Position numbers and translations under genes: made by a program. The notes beneath the pieces are model-generated. The model saw only the letters and a list, made by a program, of their open reading frames with translations. It ran no database searches and had not been told where the DNA came from. Shown piece by piece: positions 1 through 7,355 of a DNA stretch of 64,000 nt (positions are counted from its first letter, which is position 1; each line of letters begins with the position of its first letter). The stretch covers positions 682,001-746,000 of the forward strand of contig NZ_WPHG01000002.1 of NCBI RefSeq assembly GCF_009742725.1. The letters run 5' to 3'. This stretch comes from Nitratireductor arenosus. Lineage in GTDB: Bacteria > Pseudomonadota > Alphaproteobacteria > Rhizobiales > Rhizobiaceae.

Positions 1-129
1 CGTGTCGGCGTCGCGGCCGTTGATCACCAACGCACAGCCGGCTTCGGCCAGGGCGCTGGCGCAACCAAGGCCGAGACCCCGGCTCGACGCGCACATGATC
101 GCCGACTTGCCCCGAATTCCCAGATCCAT
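1..129 (-). CDS. SDR-family oxidoreductase, N-terminal fragment
   Basis: The window edge cuts this gene. Only the first 43 residues are present, read leftward from an ATG at 127-129. They show the start of a Rossmann fold: a short beta strand, then a glycine-rich turn (CASSRGLGLG, residues 13-22), then a helix and a second strand ending in NGRD, where NADP-preferring short-chain dehydrogenases often carry Arg. It resembles 3-oxoacyl-ACP reductase-like SDRs. The substrate cannot be told because the catalytic Ser-Tyr-Lys region lies outside the window. Confidence 0.75.
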   Translation of the reverse strand, partial: MDLGIRGKSAIMCASSRGLGLGCASALAEAGCALVINGRDADT

Positions 130-279
130 TTTCGTTTCCTCCCGCTTGTCGGCCGCACACTAGTGTCAGAAGGCTCTTGAGAAAACTCCCCCAAAAGCCG
201 CAGCGGCCATGCAGGCGTCGTCACATGGCTGTGACATGAATCGTGTTTTGGAAGGCCGGCAACAAGAGGTGGGCGCTTC

Positions 280-1098
280 ATGGCCGGTGAACGGATCCGC
301 ACCTTCCGGACGCTTTTCGTCTCGGACATCCATCTGGGCTCGAAACCGGCCAAGGCCGAGCTGCTGATCGACTTTCTGCGCCATCACGATGCCGCAACGA
401 TCTATTTGGTCGGCGACATCGTCGACGGCTGGCGCCTGCGGCGCTCGTGGCACTGGCCCCAGGCCCATAACGACGTGGTGCAAAAATTGCTGCGCAAGGC
501 GCGCAAGGGCACGAAGATCGTCTATATCGCCGGCAATCACGACGAATTCCTGCGCGCCTTTCAAGGCGTGCATTTCGGCGGGATCGTGGTCGCCGACCGT
601 GCGATCCACGAGGCGGCCGACGGGCGGCGGTTTCTCGTCATTCATGGCGACCAGTTCGACGCGGTCGTCCACAATGCGCGCTGGCTCGCCTATCTGGGCG
701 ATAAGGCCTACGATATCGCCATTGTCGTCAATCGCGGGGTCGGGGTCTTCCGGCGGCTGTTCGGTATGCCCTACTGGTCGTTTTCGTCCTGGGCCAAGAT
801 ACGCGTGAAACAGGCGGTCAACTTCATCGGCGCCTTCCAGGAGGTGGTGACCCAGGAAGCGCGCCGCTCGGGCGTGGAGGGGGTGGTGTGCGGGCATATC
901 CACCACGCGACCATCACAAGGATGGGCGACATCGACTACATCAACACCGGCGACTGGGTGGAAAGCTGCACGGCGGTGGGCGAGAACGAGGACGGCTCGT
1001 TCGAGATCATCACCTGGACGCAAGCGCGCGGCGCCGAACGCGACAGGTCCGATACGATCGTGCCGTTCAAGGGCAAGAAGACCGCCGAAGCCGCCTGA
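280..1098 (+). CDS. Metallophosphoesterase, LpxH-like (UDP-2,3-diacylglucosamine diphosphatase family)
   Basis: 272 residues of the calcineurin-like phosphoesterase fold. The metal-ligand motifs appear in order: SDIHLG (Asp16, His18), GDIVD (Asp46, Asp49), GNHDE (residues 85-89), HGD (around 122) and GHIHH (205-209). The LpxH/YbbF group hydrolyses UDP-2,3-diacylglucosamine in lipid A synthesis. Many alphaproteobacteria use the unrelated LpxI for that step, so the true substrate here is uncertain. A purine-rich AAGAGGT lies about 12 bases before the ATG. The gene is transcribed toward the convergent dgcA gene, with only about 65 bp between them. No signal peptide is seen, so it is probably cytoplasmic or peripheral to the membrane. 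Confidence 0.85.
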   Translation: MAGERIRTFRTLFVSDIHLGSKPAKAELLIDFLRHHDAATIYLVGDIVDGWRLRRSWHWPQAHNDVVQKLLRKARKGTKIVYIAGNHDEFLRAFQGVHFGGIVVADRAIHEAADGRRFLVIHGDQFDAVVHNARWLAYLGDKAYDIAIVVNRGVGVFRRLFGMPYWSFSSWAKIRVKQAVNFIGAFQEVVTQEARRSGVEGVVCGHIHHATITRMGDIDYINTGDWVESCTAVGENEDGSFEIITWTQARGAERDRSDTIVPFKGKKTAEAA

Positions 1099-1164
1099 CG
1101 CCGATCAATCAGCAACCCTCGTCGGCAAAAGCGCCGGGCGCGGTCGCCGCGGTCGGCCGGACGC

Positions 1165-2148
1165 TTACCCCCACAAAGCCGGTTCCGGCGGCGACACCAG
1201 CGAGCCGGAATAGCGCAGGCCGGGCGAGCGGTCGCGGGCCAAAAGCAGCGGTCCGTCGAGATCGACATAATCGGCGTCCTGGGCAAGCAGCACCGCCGGT
1301 GCCATCGCCAGCGAGCTTCCCACCATGCAGCCCACCATGACACCGAAACCACGCTTGCGCGCCTGATCGCGCAGGTCGAGCGCGGCGGTCAGGCCGCCGG
1401 TCTTGTCGAGCTTGATGTTGACGGCATCGTAGAGACCGGCAAGCGCGTCCAGGCTGTCGGCAGTGTGGACGCTTTCGTCGGCGCAGATCGGCACGGGATG
1501 GGGAATGTCGCGCAGGATCTCGTCCTGGCCGGCCGGCAGCGGCTGCTCTACCAGGGCGACATGGAACTGCGCGGCGGCGAGCAGGTGGTCGCGGATATTG
1601 TCTTTCGTCCAGCCCTCGTTGGCGTCGAGTATGATGCGGCTGTTGGGCGCTACGCTGGCGACGGCATGGATGCGTGCATAATCATCGTCGGTGCCAACCT
1701 TGACCTTCAGAAGCGGCCGGTGGGAGGCTTGGCGCGCCTGGGCGGCCATGTCTTCGGGTGAGCCGAGCGAGATCGTGTAGGCGGTCACCACCGGCCGCGG
1801 CAGGATGCGGCATACGGCGTGGTGGGCGCGCTGGCTCGCCATTTTCGCCTCCAGATCCCACAGGGCGCAGTCGACCGCGTTGCGCGCCGCACCGGCCGGA
1901 AGCGCCGATTGCAGATCCTTTCGGGTCAGGCCGTTCTCGATGTCGGCCGCGATCCCTTCAAGCACCGCGCTCACGCTTTGCTGACTTTCATCATAGCGCG
2001 GGTAGGGCACGCATTCGCCGCGGCCGACATAGCCGGCCTCGCCGATCGAACAGGTGACGACCTCGGCTTCGGTCTTGGTGCCGCGCGAGATGGTGAAGCC
2101 GCCGGCGATCGGGAACCGTTCGATGTCGACGCGAAATGAACGGGCCAT
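1165..2148 (-). CDS. dgcA: Enolase-superfamily epimerase/racemase, DgcA-like (dipeptide epimerase group)
   Basis: 327 residues with the muconate-lactonizing-enzyme architecture: an N-terminal capping domain, then a TIM barrel. The KVK motif (residues 148-150) supplies one acid/base lysine. Metal ligands are Asp175 (LDANEGW), Glu201 (VEQP) and Asp224 (CADES). The second lysine lies in NIKLDKTGG (246-252). This pattern fits L-Ala-D/L-Glu epimerases and the related N-acetyl-D-Glu racemase DgcA of D-glutamate catabolism. The usual DgcA partner, the acetyltransferase DgcN, is not in this window, so peptidoglycan dipeptide epimerisation remains equally possible. It is divergent from the mlaE gene; the two starts are 86 bp apart. 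Confidence 0.8.
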   Translation of the reverse strand: MARSFRVDIERFPIAGGFTISRGTKTEAEVVTCSIGEAGYVGRGECVPYPRYDESQQSVSAVLEGIAADIENGLTRKDLQSALPAGAARNAVDCALWDLEAKMASQRAHHAVCRILPRPVVTAYTISLGSPEDMAAQARQASHRPLLKVKVGTDDDYARIHAVASVAPNSRIILDANEGWTKDNIRDHLLAAAQFHVALVEQPLPAGQDEILRDIPHPVPICADESVHTADSLDALAGLYDAVNIKLDKTGGLTAALDLRDQARKRGFGVMVGCMVGSSLAMAPAVLLAQDADYVDLDGPLLLARDRSPGLRYSGSLVSPPEPALWG

Positions 2149-2234
2149 GGCAGCGGTGCTCCTGTTTCGGCGGGCCGAACTTGTTGGCAGATCGGCATGG
2201 CTTCAATCGAGGCCATGGTCTAAGAATCGCGGTC

Positions 2235-3422
2235 ATGTTGACCAAAGAGCGCAACGATGCAAGTGCCGCCGGGCGCCGGGAGACCGGCGCGGTTCCGGTT
2301 ATCGACACGCAGGCGGGCGAGGGCGTGCTGCGCGTCGCCCTGGCCGGCCCGTGGACGACGCACACGGTCGGCCACGTCGATGCCGAGATGCGCCGTCTGG
2401 CGGCACGCCAAGGCGTCGCCGGCCTCCAGATCGACCTGTCGGATGTTTCCAGGCTCGATACCGCGGGAGCCTGGGTGATCAAGCGGCTCGCCGCAGCGCA
2501 GGAACAGTCCGGCGCCCGGGTCGAGATTGGAGGAGAAGGCGAGACGGATGGCGTGCTCCTGGCGGCGGTCGACGATGCGATTCGCCAACAGGTTCCTCAC
2601 GATGCCGACAGCGGACGCTGGGGCATCGTGCCGGCGCTCGAGGCGATCGGTCGCCTGGTCTATGCTTTTCGCGACGAGTTCCTGCTCGGTATGCATATTC
2701 TCGGCGCCACCATCTCGGGCGCGCAGATGAAGCGAGGCCGCGGCCACGGCGTCAATCCGGCCGCGATCGTGCATCAGATCGACAGGATGGGGGTCGGCGC
2801 GATCCCGGTCATCTTGTTGATGTCGGCGATCGTGGGCGCCATCGTCGCCCAGCAGGGGGCCTTCCAGCTTCGCTATTTTGGCGCCGAGATTTTTGTCGTC
2901 GATCTGGTCGGCATTCTGGTTCTGCGCGAGATGGGTGTGCTGTTGACCGCGATCATGATCGCGGGGCGGTCGGGCAGCGCGATCACAGCCGAAATCGGCT
3001 CGATGAAGATGCGCGAGGAAATCGACGCGTTGACGGTCATCGGTCTCAACCCCGTCGGCGTGCTGGTGTTTCCCCGCCTGGTCGCGTTGTTAATCGCCCT
3101 GCCATGCCTGACCATCGCCGCTGATTTCGCCGCCGTCGGCGGGGCGATGGCCGTAAGCTGGTATTATTCGGGCATCGCGCCCAGCGCCTTCATCGACCGC
3201 ATGCGCGACGCGATCGACCTGTCGACGATTTTCGCCGGCCTCATAAAAGCGCCTTTCATGGCTCTTATCATTGGCGTGATCGCTTCGGTGGAGGGCATCA
3301 AGGTTGGCGGCAGCGCGGAATCGCTCGGCAGCCACGTCACCGCCGCCGTCGTGAAGGCGATCTTTGTCGTGATTGTCGTCGATGGCATTTTCGCCATCTT
3401 CTACGCCGCGATCGGATTTTGA
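2235..3422 (+). CDS. mlaE: MlaE-family ABC transporter permease with N-terminal STAS domain
   Basis: 395 residues from the ATG at 2235. An earlier in-frame ATG at 2136 would overlap the start of the divergent dgcA gene and adds a sequence without domain character. Roughly residues 20-110 form a STAS-like domain (LQIDLSDVSRLDTAGAW). The remainder is the MlaE permease with about five membrane segments and the conserved cytoplasmic part around REMGVLLTAIMIAGRSGSA. The STAS fusion replaces the separate MlaB protein of enterobacteria. It is the first gene of mlaE-mlaF-mlaD-lipoprotein, with 4 bp before mlaF. The family moves phospholipids between the inner and outer membranes and supports outer-membrane asymmetry. 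Confidence 0.88.
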   Translation: MLTKERNDASAAGRRETGAVPVIDTQAGEGVLRVALAGPWTTHTVGHVDAEMRRLAARQGVAGLQIDLSDVSRLDTAGAWVIKRLAAAQEQSGARVEIGGEGETDGVLLAAVDDAIRQQVPHDADSGRWGIVPALEAIGRLVYAFRDEFLLGMHILGATISGAQMKRGRGHGVNPAAIVHQIDRMGVGAIPVILLMSAIVGAIVAQQGAFQLRYFGAEIFVVDLVGILVLREMGVLLTAIMIAGRSGSAITAEIGSMKMREEIDALTVIGLNPVGVLVFPRLVALLIALPCLTIAADFAAVGGAMAVSWYYSGIAPSAFIDRMRDAIDLSTIFAGLIKAPFMALIIGVIASVEGIKVGGSAESLGSHVTAAVVKAIFVVIVVDGIFAIFYAAIGF

Positions 3423-3426
3423 CGCC

Positions 3427-4290
3427 ATGGCCGGGATAGAGATGGAACAGGCGCCGCAAGGCCGGACCAACGAGGCCGTCAATGCCGCGACGGACCGCGA
3501 AATCGTTTTGTCGGCGCGCGATATCACCGTCGCCTTCGGCGAGCAGGTCGTGCTCGACGATCTGTCGCTCGATGTCTATCGCGGCGAGATTCTGGGATTC
3601 GTCGGCGCGTCCGGTTCCGGCAAGTCGGTCCTGTTGCGCACGATCCTGGGTCTCAACCGGAAGCAGTCGGGCACGATCACGCTGTTCGACGTCGACCTCG
3701 ACAGAGCGAGCGAGGCGGAGCGTCTGCGCCTGGACATGCGGCTTGGCATGTTGTTCCAGCATGGCGCACTGTTTTCGGCTTTGACGGTGTTGGAAAACAT
3801 CCAGGTGCCGATGCGTGAATATCTCGATCTGCCCAAGGAACTGATGAACGAACTGGCTCGTTTGAAGATCGAGCTTGTCGGCTTGCCGGCGACGGCGGCG
3901 AACAAATTTCCGTCGCAATTATCCGGCGGCATGATCAAACGCGCCGCGCTGGCGCGCGCCCTGGCGCTGGACCCCGATATCGTCTTTCTCGACGAGCCGA
4001 CCTCCGGCCTTGATCCGATCGGCGCGGCGGAGTTCGACGAACTGGTTGCCAAGCTGCGCGATACGATGGGTTTGACCGTCTACATGGTCACGCACGACCT
4101 TGACAGCCTGTTTTCGGTCTGCGACCGCGTGGCGGTGCTGGGTAACCGCAAGGTGCTGGTGGAAGGTACGATCAGCAAGATGCTGACCGTCGAGGACCCG
4201 TGGGTGAAGTCTTATTTCCGCGGCAAGCGGGCTCGCCAGATCGACCCGGCAACCCGTAGCAACGGCCAAACCGCAGGAATGATGCGCTGA
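3427..4290 (+). CDS. mlaF: MlaF-family ABC transporter ATP-binding protein
   Basis: 287 residues from ATG 3427. Walker A is GASGSGKS (60-67), the ABC signature LSGGM (165-169), Walker B IVFLDEP, the D-loop SGLDP and the H-loop VTHDLDS. All key ATPase residues are present. The signature followed by MIKRAALARA is typical of the MlaF/Ttg2A group. The stop overlaps the start of mlaD by one base (TGATG), so translation is probably coupled. It powers the MlaE/MlaD lipid transport complex on the inner face of the cytoplasmic membrane. Confidence 0.92.
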   Translation: MAGIEMEQAPQGRTNEAVNAATDREIVLSARDITVAFGEQVVLDDLSLDVYRGEILGFVGASGSGKSVLLRTILGLNRKQSGTITLFDVDLDRASEAERLRLDMRLGMLFQHGALFSALTVLENIQVPMREYLDLPKELMNELARLKIELVGLPATAANKFPSQLSGGMIKRAALARALALDPDIVFLDEPTSGLDPIGAAEFDELVAKLRDTMGLTVYMVTHDLDSLFSVCDRVAVLGNRKVLVEGTISKMLTVEDPWVKSYFRGKRARQIDPATRSNGQTAGMMR

Positions 4291-5813
4291 TGGAAACCAG
4301 AGCCAATTATGTCGCCGTCGGCATCTTCACCTTGCTGCTCGTGTTGGCCGGATTCGGGCTGGTCTACTGGAAGTCGGGTTTCGGGGAGGGCGGCGAAACC
4401 GCGCAATTGCGCATCCGTATTCCCGGCTCCGCGTCGGGGCTCGGCCGGGGCAGCGCGGTACTGTTCAACGGCGTCAAGGTGGGCGACGTGCGCCGGGTCT
4501 TCATCGACGTGAAGAACCCCGATGTCGTGGTCGCCGACACCCAGATCGACCGTCTGACGCCGGTCACCCGTTCCACGCGCGCCGATATCGGGCTGGCGGG
4601 CCTGACCGGCCAGGCCAATATCGAGCTCAAGGGAGGCGATCTGTCCGAACCCAACCTGCTCGAGCAGGCAGACGCTGAGGATCGCATCGCCGAATTGACG
4701 GCCAATCCCTCGGCCGTGACCAATCTCTTGCAGACCGCGCAGGATATTTTCACCCGCACCAACTCGGTGCTCGACGCACTTGAGGGCTTCGTGACGGAAG
4801 TGCGCGCGCCGCTGACCGAAACGATCGGCAACGCCAAGACTTTTTCGGAAGCCCTGTCGCGCAACGCGGACGGCGTCGACGGCTTCCTGGCCAGCGTGTC
4901 GGAGCTGTCGCAGACGATCGACAAGGTCTCGGGCCGGCTGGATTCCACGCTCGCCTCGGCCGAGGAACTGCTCGACGCGGTCGACCGCGACAAGGTTGGA
5001 ACCATCGTTACCAATGTCGAAACCTTCACCAAGCGGCTGGATACGGCGAGCGCCGGCCTCGACGGCATCATGAAGAACGTCGACGCCAGCGCGCGCTCGG
5101 TGCGCGAATTGTCGGAAAACGCCGGCAAGTCGCTGGCCAGGGTCGACGGTATTCTGGAAGACGTGAAGGGCGGGGTCGATACGGCGGTCGCCTCGATCGA
5201 CCGGATTGCCAATAGTGCCACGTCGGGCATCGACAGCGCGGTCGCCTCGATCGGCAAGGTCGGCGACGGAGCTTCCGAAACGCTGGCCAAAGTCGACAAG
5301 GTGCTTGACGGCGTCGATCCCGAACAGGTCCGCTCGGCGCTGGCCAATATCGAGGGCGCAAGCGTTGATGCGCGCAAGGCGGCAGCCGACGTTTCCGCGC
5401 TCGCCGATCGCTTCAGCCAGCGCGGCGACGACGTTGACCAGATCATCGTCAATGCGCGCGAAATCTCCGAACGGCTCAATCAGGCCTCCACGCGTGTCGA
5501 CGGCGTGCTGGCCAAGGTCGATTCGCTGCTCGGTTCGGAAAACACCGAAGGCGTGATCGCCGAAGCCGGTCAGACGGTGAAGGAATTCCGCAAGGTCGCC
5601 GAGACGCTGAACGCGCGTATCGGCACCATTACCGACGGCCTGGCGCGCTTCTCCGGCCAGGGGCTGCGCGATGTCGAGGCGCTGATCCGCGACAGCCGGC
5701 GCTCCATCAACCGCATCGAGCAGGCGATCACCGCGCTGGAACGCAATCCTCAACGCATTCTGACCGGGGGAGAAGGCGGCGTGCGCCAGTATGACGGGCG
5801 CGTGCGCCGTTGA
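4290..5813 (+). CDS. mlaD: MlaD-family MCE-domain protein with long coiled tail
   Basis: 507 residues. One N-terminal membrane anchor (about 9-27) precedes a single MCE domain (about 40-117, with SGLGRGSAVLFNGVKVGDV). Then comes a long helical region of about 370 residues, rich in Asp, Ser and Ala with hydrophobic spacing and recurring Val-Asp/Ile-Asp motifs. E. coli MlaD is only about 180 residues, so most of this protein is the tail, probably a helical tunnel or stalk spanning part of the periplasm as in other MCE proteins. It is translationally coupled to mlaF. The MCE domain binds lipid and hands it to or from the outer membrane. Confidence 0.9.
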   Translation: METRANYVAVGIFTLLLVLAGFGLVYWKSGFGEGGETAQLRIRIPGSASGLGRGSAVLFNGVKVGDVRRVFIDVKNPDVVVADTQIDRLTPVTRSTRADIGLAGLTGQANIELKGGDLSEPNLLEQADAEDRIAELTANPSAVTNLLQTAQDIFTRTNSVLDALEGFVTEVRAPLTETIGNAKTFSEALSRNADGVDGFLASVSELSQTIDKVSGRLDSTLASAEELLDAVDRDKVGTIVTNVETFTKRLDTASAGLDGIMKNVDASARSVRELSENAGKSLARVDGILEDVKGGVDTAVASIDRIANSATSGIDSAVASIGKVGDGASETLAKVDKVLDGVDPEQVRSALANIEGASVDARKAAADVSALADRFSQRGDDVDQIIVNAREISERLNQASTRVDGVLAKVDSLLGSENTEGVIAEAGQTVKEFRKVAETLNARIGTITDGLARFSGQGLRDVEALIRDSRRSINRIEQAITALERNPQRILTGGEGGVRQYDGRVRR

Positions 5814-5877
5814 CATCCGCCTCGCACCGCCTCAAGAACAGAGACGAGAGGGCGAGGCAGCAGGGACCTGCCGTGTA

Positions 5878-6501
5878 ATGTCTGGCGGGAGCAAGTGTTT
5901 GAGGCGCGGTCGCAGTTCGATTGGCGTATGGGTGTTTGCCGCGTTGCTCTCCGGGTGCGCCGCCTTGCCGGGTGGTGCGCCCACACCGCTCGACACCTAC
6001 GAATTGAGCGCGCCGGCGATCGATTCCGCCGGCCGGCGCCGGACACGCACCCAGATACTGGTAGCCGAGCCTTCGGCGCTGAAACCGCTCGACGGCGAAA
6101 ATATCGTCGTCAAGCCAGGCCCCGGTTCGGTGGAATTCCTCAAGGGCGCGCAATGGAGCGACCGCCTGCCCAAGGTCGTACAGGCGCGGCTGGCCGAAAC
6201 CTTCCAGCGTTCGGGGCGTTTCGGCGGCGTCGGCAAGCCCGGCGAGGGGCTGGCGATCGACTATCAGGTCATCGTCGAAATCCGCGCCTTCGACATCGTG
6301 GTTGGCGGCGGTCAGCGCGCGCGGGCGGAACTGTTCGTGCGCATCTTGAACGACCGCAACGGCGTGGTGCGCGCGGCGCGCAGCTTTTCGGCCGAAGTGC
6401 CGGTCGCCGGCAGCGGCAATGACGGCTTCGCCGCCGCGCTCGACGCCGCCTTTGGCAGCGTGGCGGCCGAGATCGTCGACTGGACTGTGTCCTCGATCTG
6501 A
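5878..6501 (+). CDS. ABC-type transport auxiliary lipoprotein (MlaD/PqiC-like partner)
   Basis: 207 residues from the ATG at 5878. That start gives a clean lipoprotein signal: a basic n-region (KCLRRGRSS), a hydrophobic stretch and the lipobox LLSGC with Cys at about residue 27. An upstream ATG at 5791, inside the end of mlaD, would place 29 extra residues before the signal and is unlikely. The body matches the ABC_trans_aux fold (TYELSAP; SDRLPKVVQARLAETFQRSG). These lipoproteins sit in the outer membrane and work with MCE transporters. It is the last gene of the mla operon. Confidence 0.85.
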   Translation: MSGGSKCLRRGRSSIGVWVFAALLSGCAALPGGAPTPLDTYELSAPAIDSAGRRRTRTQILVAEPSALKPLDGENIVVKPGPGSVEFLKGAQWSDRLPKVVQARLAETFQRSGRFGGVGKPGEGLAIDYQVIVEIRAFDIVVGGGQRARAELFVRILNDRNGVVRAARSFSAEVPVAGSGNDGFAAALDAAFGSVAAEIVDWTVSSI

Positions 6502-6542
6502 CCGCGCGCCGCCGGCGGTTTCGGCCCTTCAGCCGGTTCCGG

Positions 6543-6590
6543 CAAAATGCGAAGCGGTTTTGCGTCCGAACGTGCGCAAACAGGAAATTC
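6543..6590. repeat. Possible short palindromic intergenic repeat fragment
   Basis: The gap after the lipoprotein gene carries GAAGCGGTTTTGCGTCCG and nearby GTGCGCAAAC. This resembles the dispersed GC-rich palindromic repeats of rhizobial intergenic regions as I remember them. Only one copy of this variant is in the window, so the call rests on likeness alone. Confidence 0.3.
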
Positions 6591-6636
6591 GGGTGCCCTC
6601 GGGAACCGGCGTTAACCCGATCCGGCTCAACTGGCT

Positions 6637-7179
6637 TCAGCCCAGGTCGCGTGCCTTCTTGGCTGCTGCCGCCAATCCGCTGGCGATGTTTTCGGCAAGC
6701 GGCGAGGCGGGCATGACCTCCAGCCCCGCCGCCATCGTGCCGGCATAGTCGGGCATCGCGCGCATATGCGCGCTCGGCGATCGCGGGCGCGATGCCTCGG
6801 TCCTAGGCGTGGCCGATCGTGCAGTCGGCGAAATAAACGAGGAAACCGGGAACCGGGCCGGTGAGGGCGGTGAAGTGGTCAATCTGACCTTCCTCGGCGA
6901 TCTCGTCGGTAAGCCCGCATGCCGCAAACGGCTTGCGCACCGCCGCCCTTTCGGCCTGTGAGACCGCGTCCGTGGCAAACCTGGACGAATAGGCAAGTCC
7001 ACGTGCCACGACCGGGCTCGACATGACCCGTATGACCTTGGCTGCGCCGGTGTGGCGCGCGATTCGCGCCGCAGCGATGCCGGCCATCATCGACACGGCA
7101 GCTGGTCGCGAATGGTGACGGAGAGCGCGGAAAACTGTGCCGGCGGCAGGGACAGCAATATCAGGTCGCTGGCGTCGAC
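6637..7179 (-). pseudogene. proC: Decayed pyrroline-5-carboxylate reductase (proC) remnant
   Basis: Reading leftward from about 7179, three separated frames give consecutive pieces of a ProC protein. The first is DASDLILLSLPPAQFSALSV. After a one-base loss near 7097 comes VSMMAGIAAARIARHTGAAK, on to QIDHFTALTGPVPGF. An in-frame TAG at 6803-6805 is followed by DRGIAPAIAERA. After a deletion of roughly 25-30 codons and a frame change comes the C-terminal DYAGTMAAGLEV...KKARDLG. The N-terminal NAD(P)-binding part (GxGxMG) is absent. The fragments keep the dimerisation-domain signature of ProC, so the gene was once intact. It cannot make an enzyme now; proline synthesis would need another copy elsewhere. 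Confidence 0.85.
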
Positions 7180-7355
7180 CGGAACCGTTCCTCTTTAAAT
7201 CGAATCGTTTGACCGCCGGCCTTTCGGGCAAGCCCGATTAACCAGACCTCACCGTCGAAGCCCTTGCTCGATAAGTCATATCGCGCTGCGGACTTCTCTT
7301 TGCCGGACCGAAAAACCCCTTCCGTCAAACTGCATCCATCTACAGAGGACCGGCT
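7180..7355. other. Intergenic gap with repeat-like modules
   Basis: No gene is seen. At 7180-7200 the reverse strand reads ATTTAAAGAGGAACGG, nearly the module next to alaS (ATTTAAGAGGAACGG, around 36814-36829). At 7351-7357 CGGCTCT forms the end of the same repeat family and contains the stop codon of the giant coiled-coil gene. The proC remnant is truncated exactly at the first module, which suggests loss of its 5' part through repeat-associated rearrangement (inference). Confidence 0.45.

Noticed and set aside
4212-5816. 534-codon minus-strand frame opposite mlaD
   Set aside because: Fully antisense to a gene with clear MCE domain and operon coupling; composition is typical of a GC-rich shadow frame.
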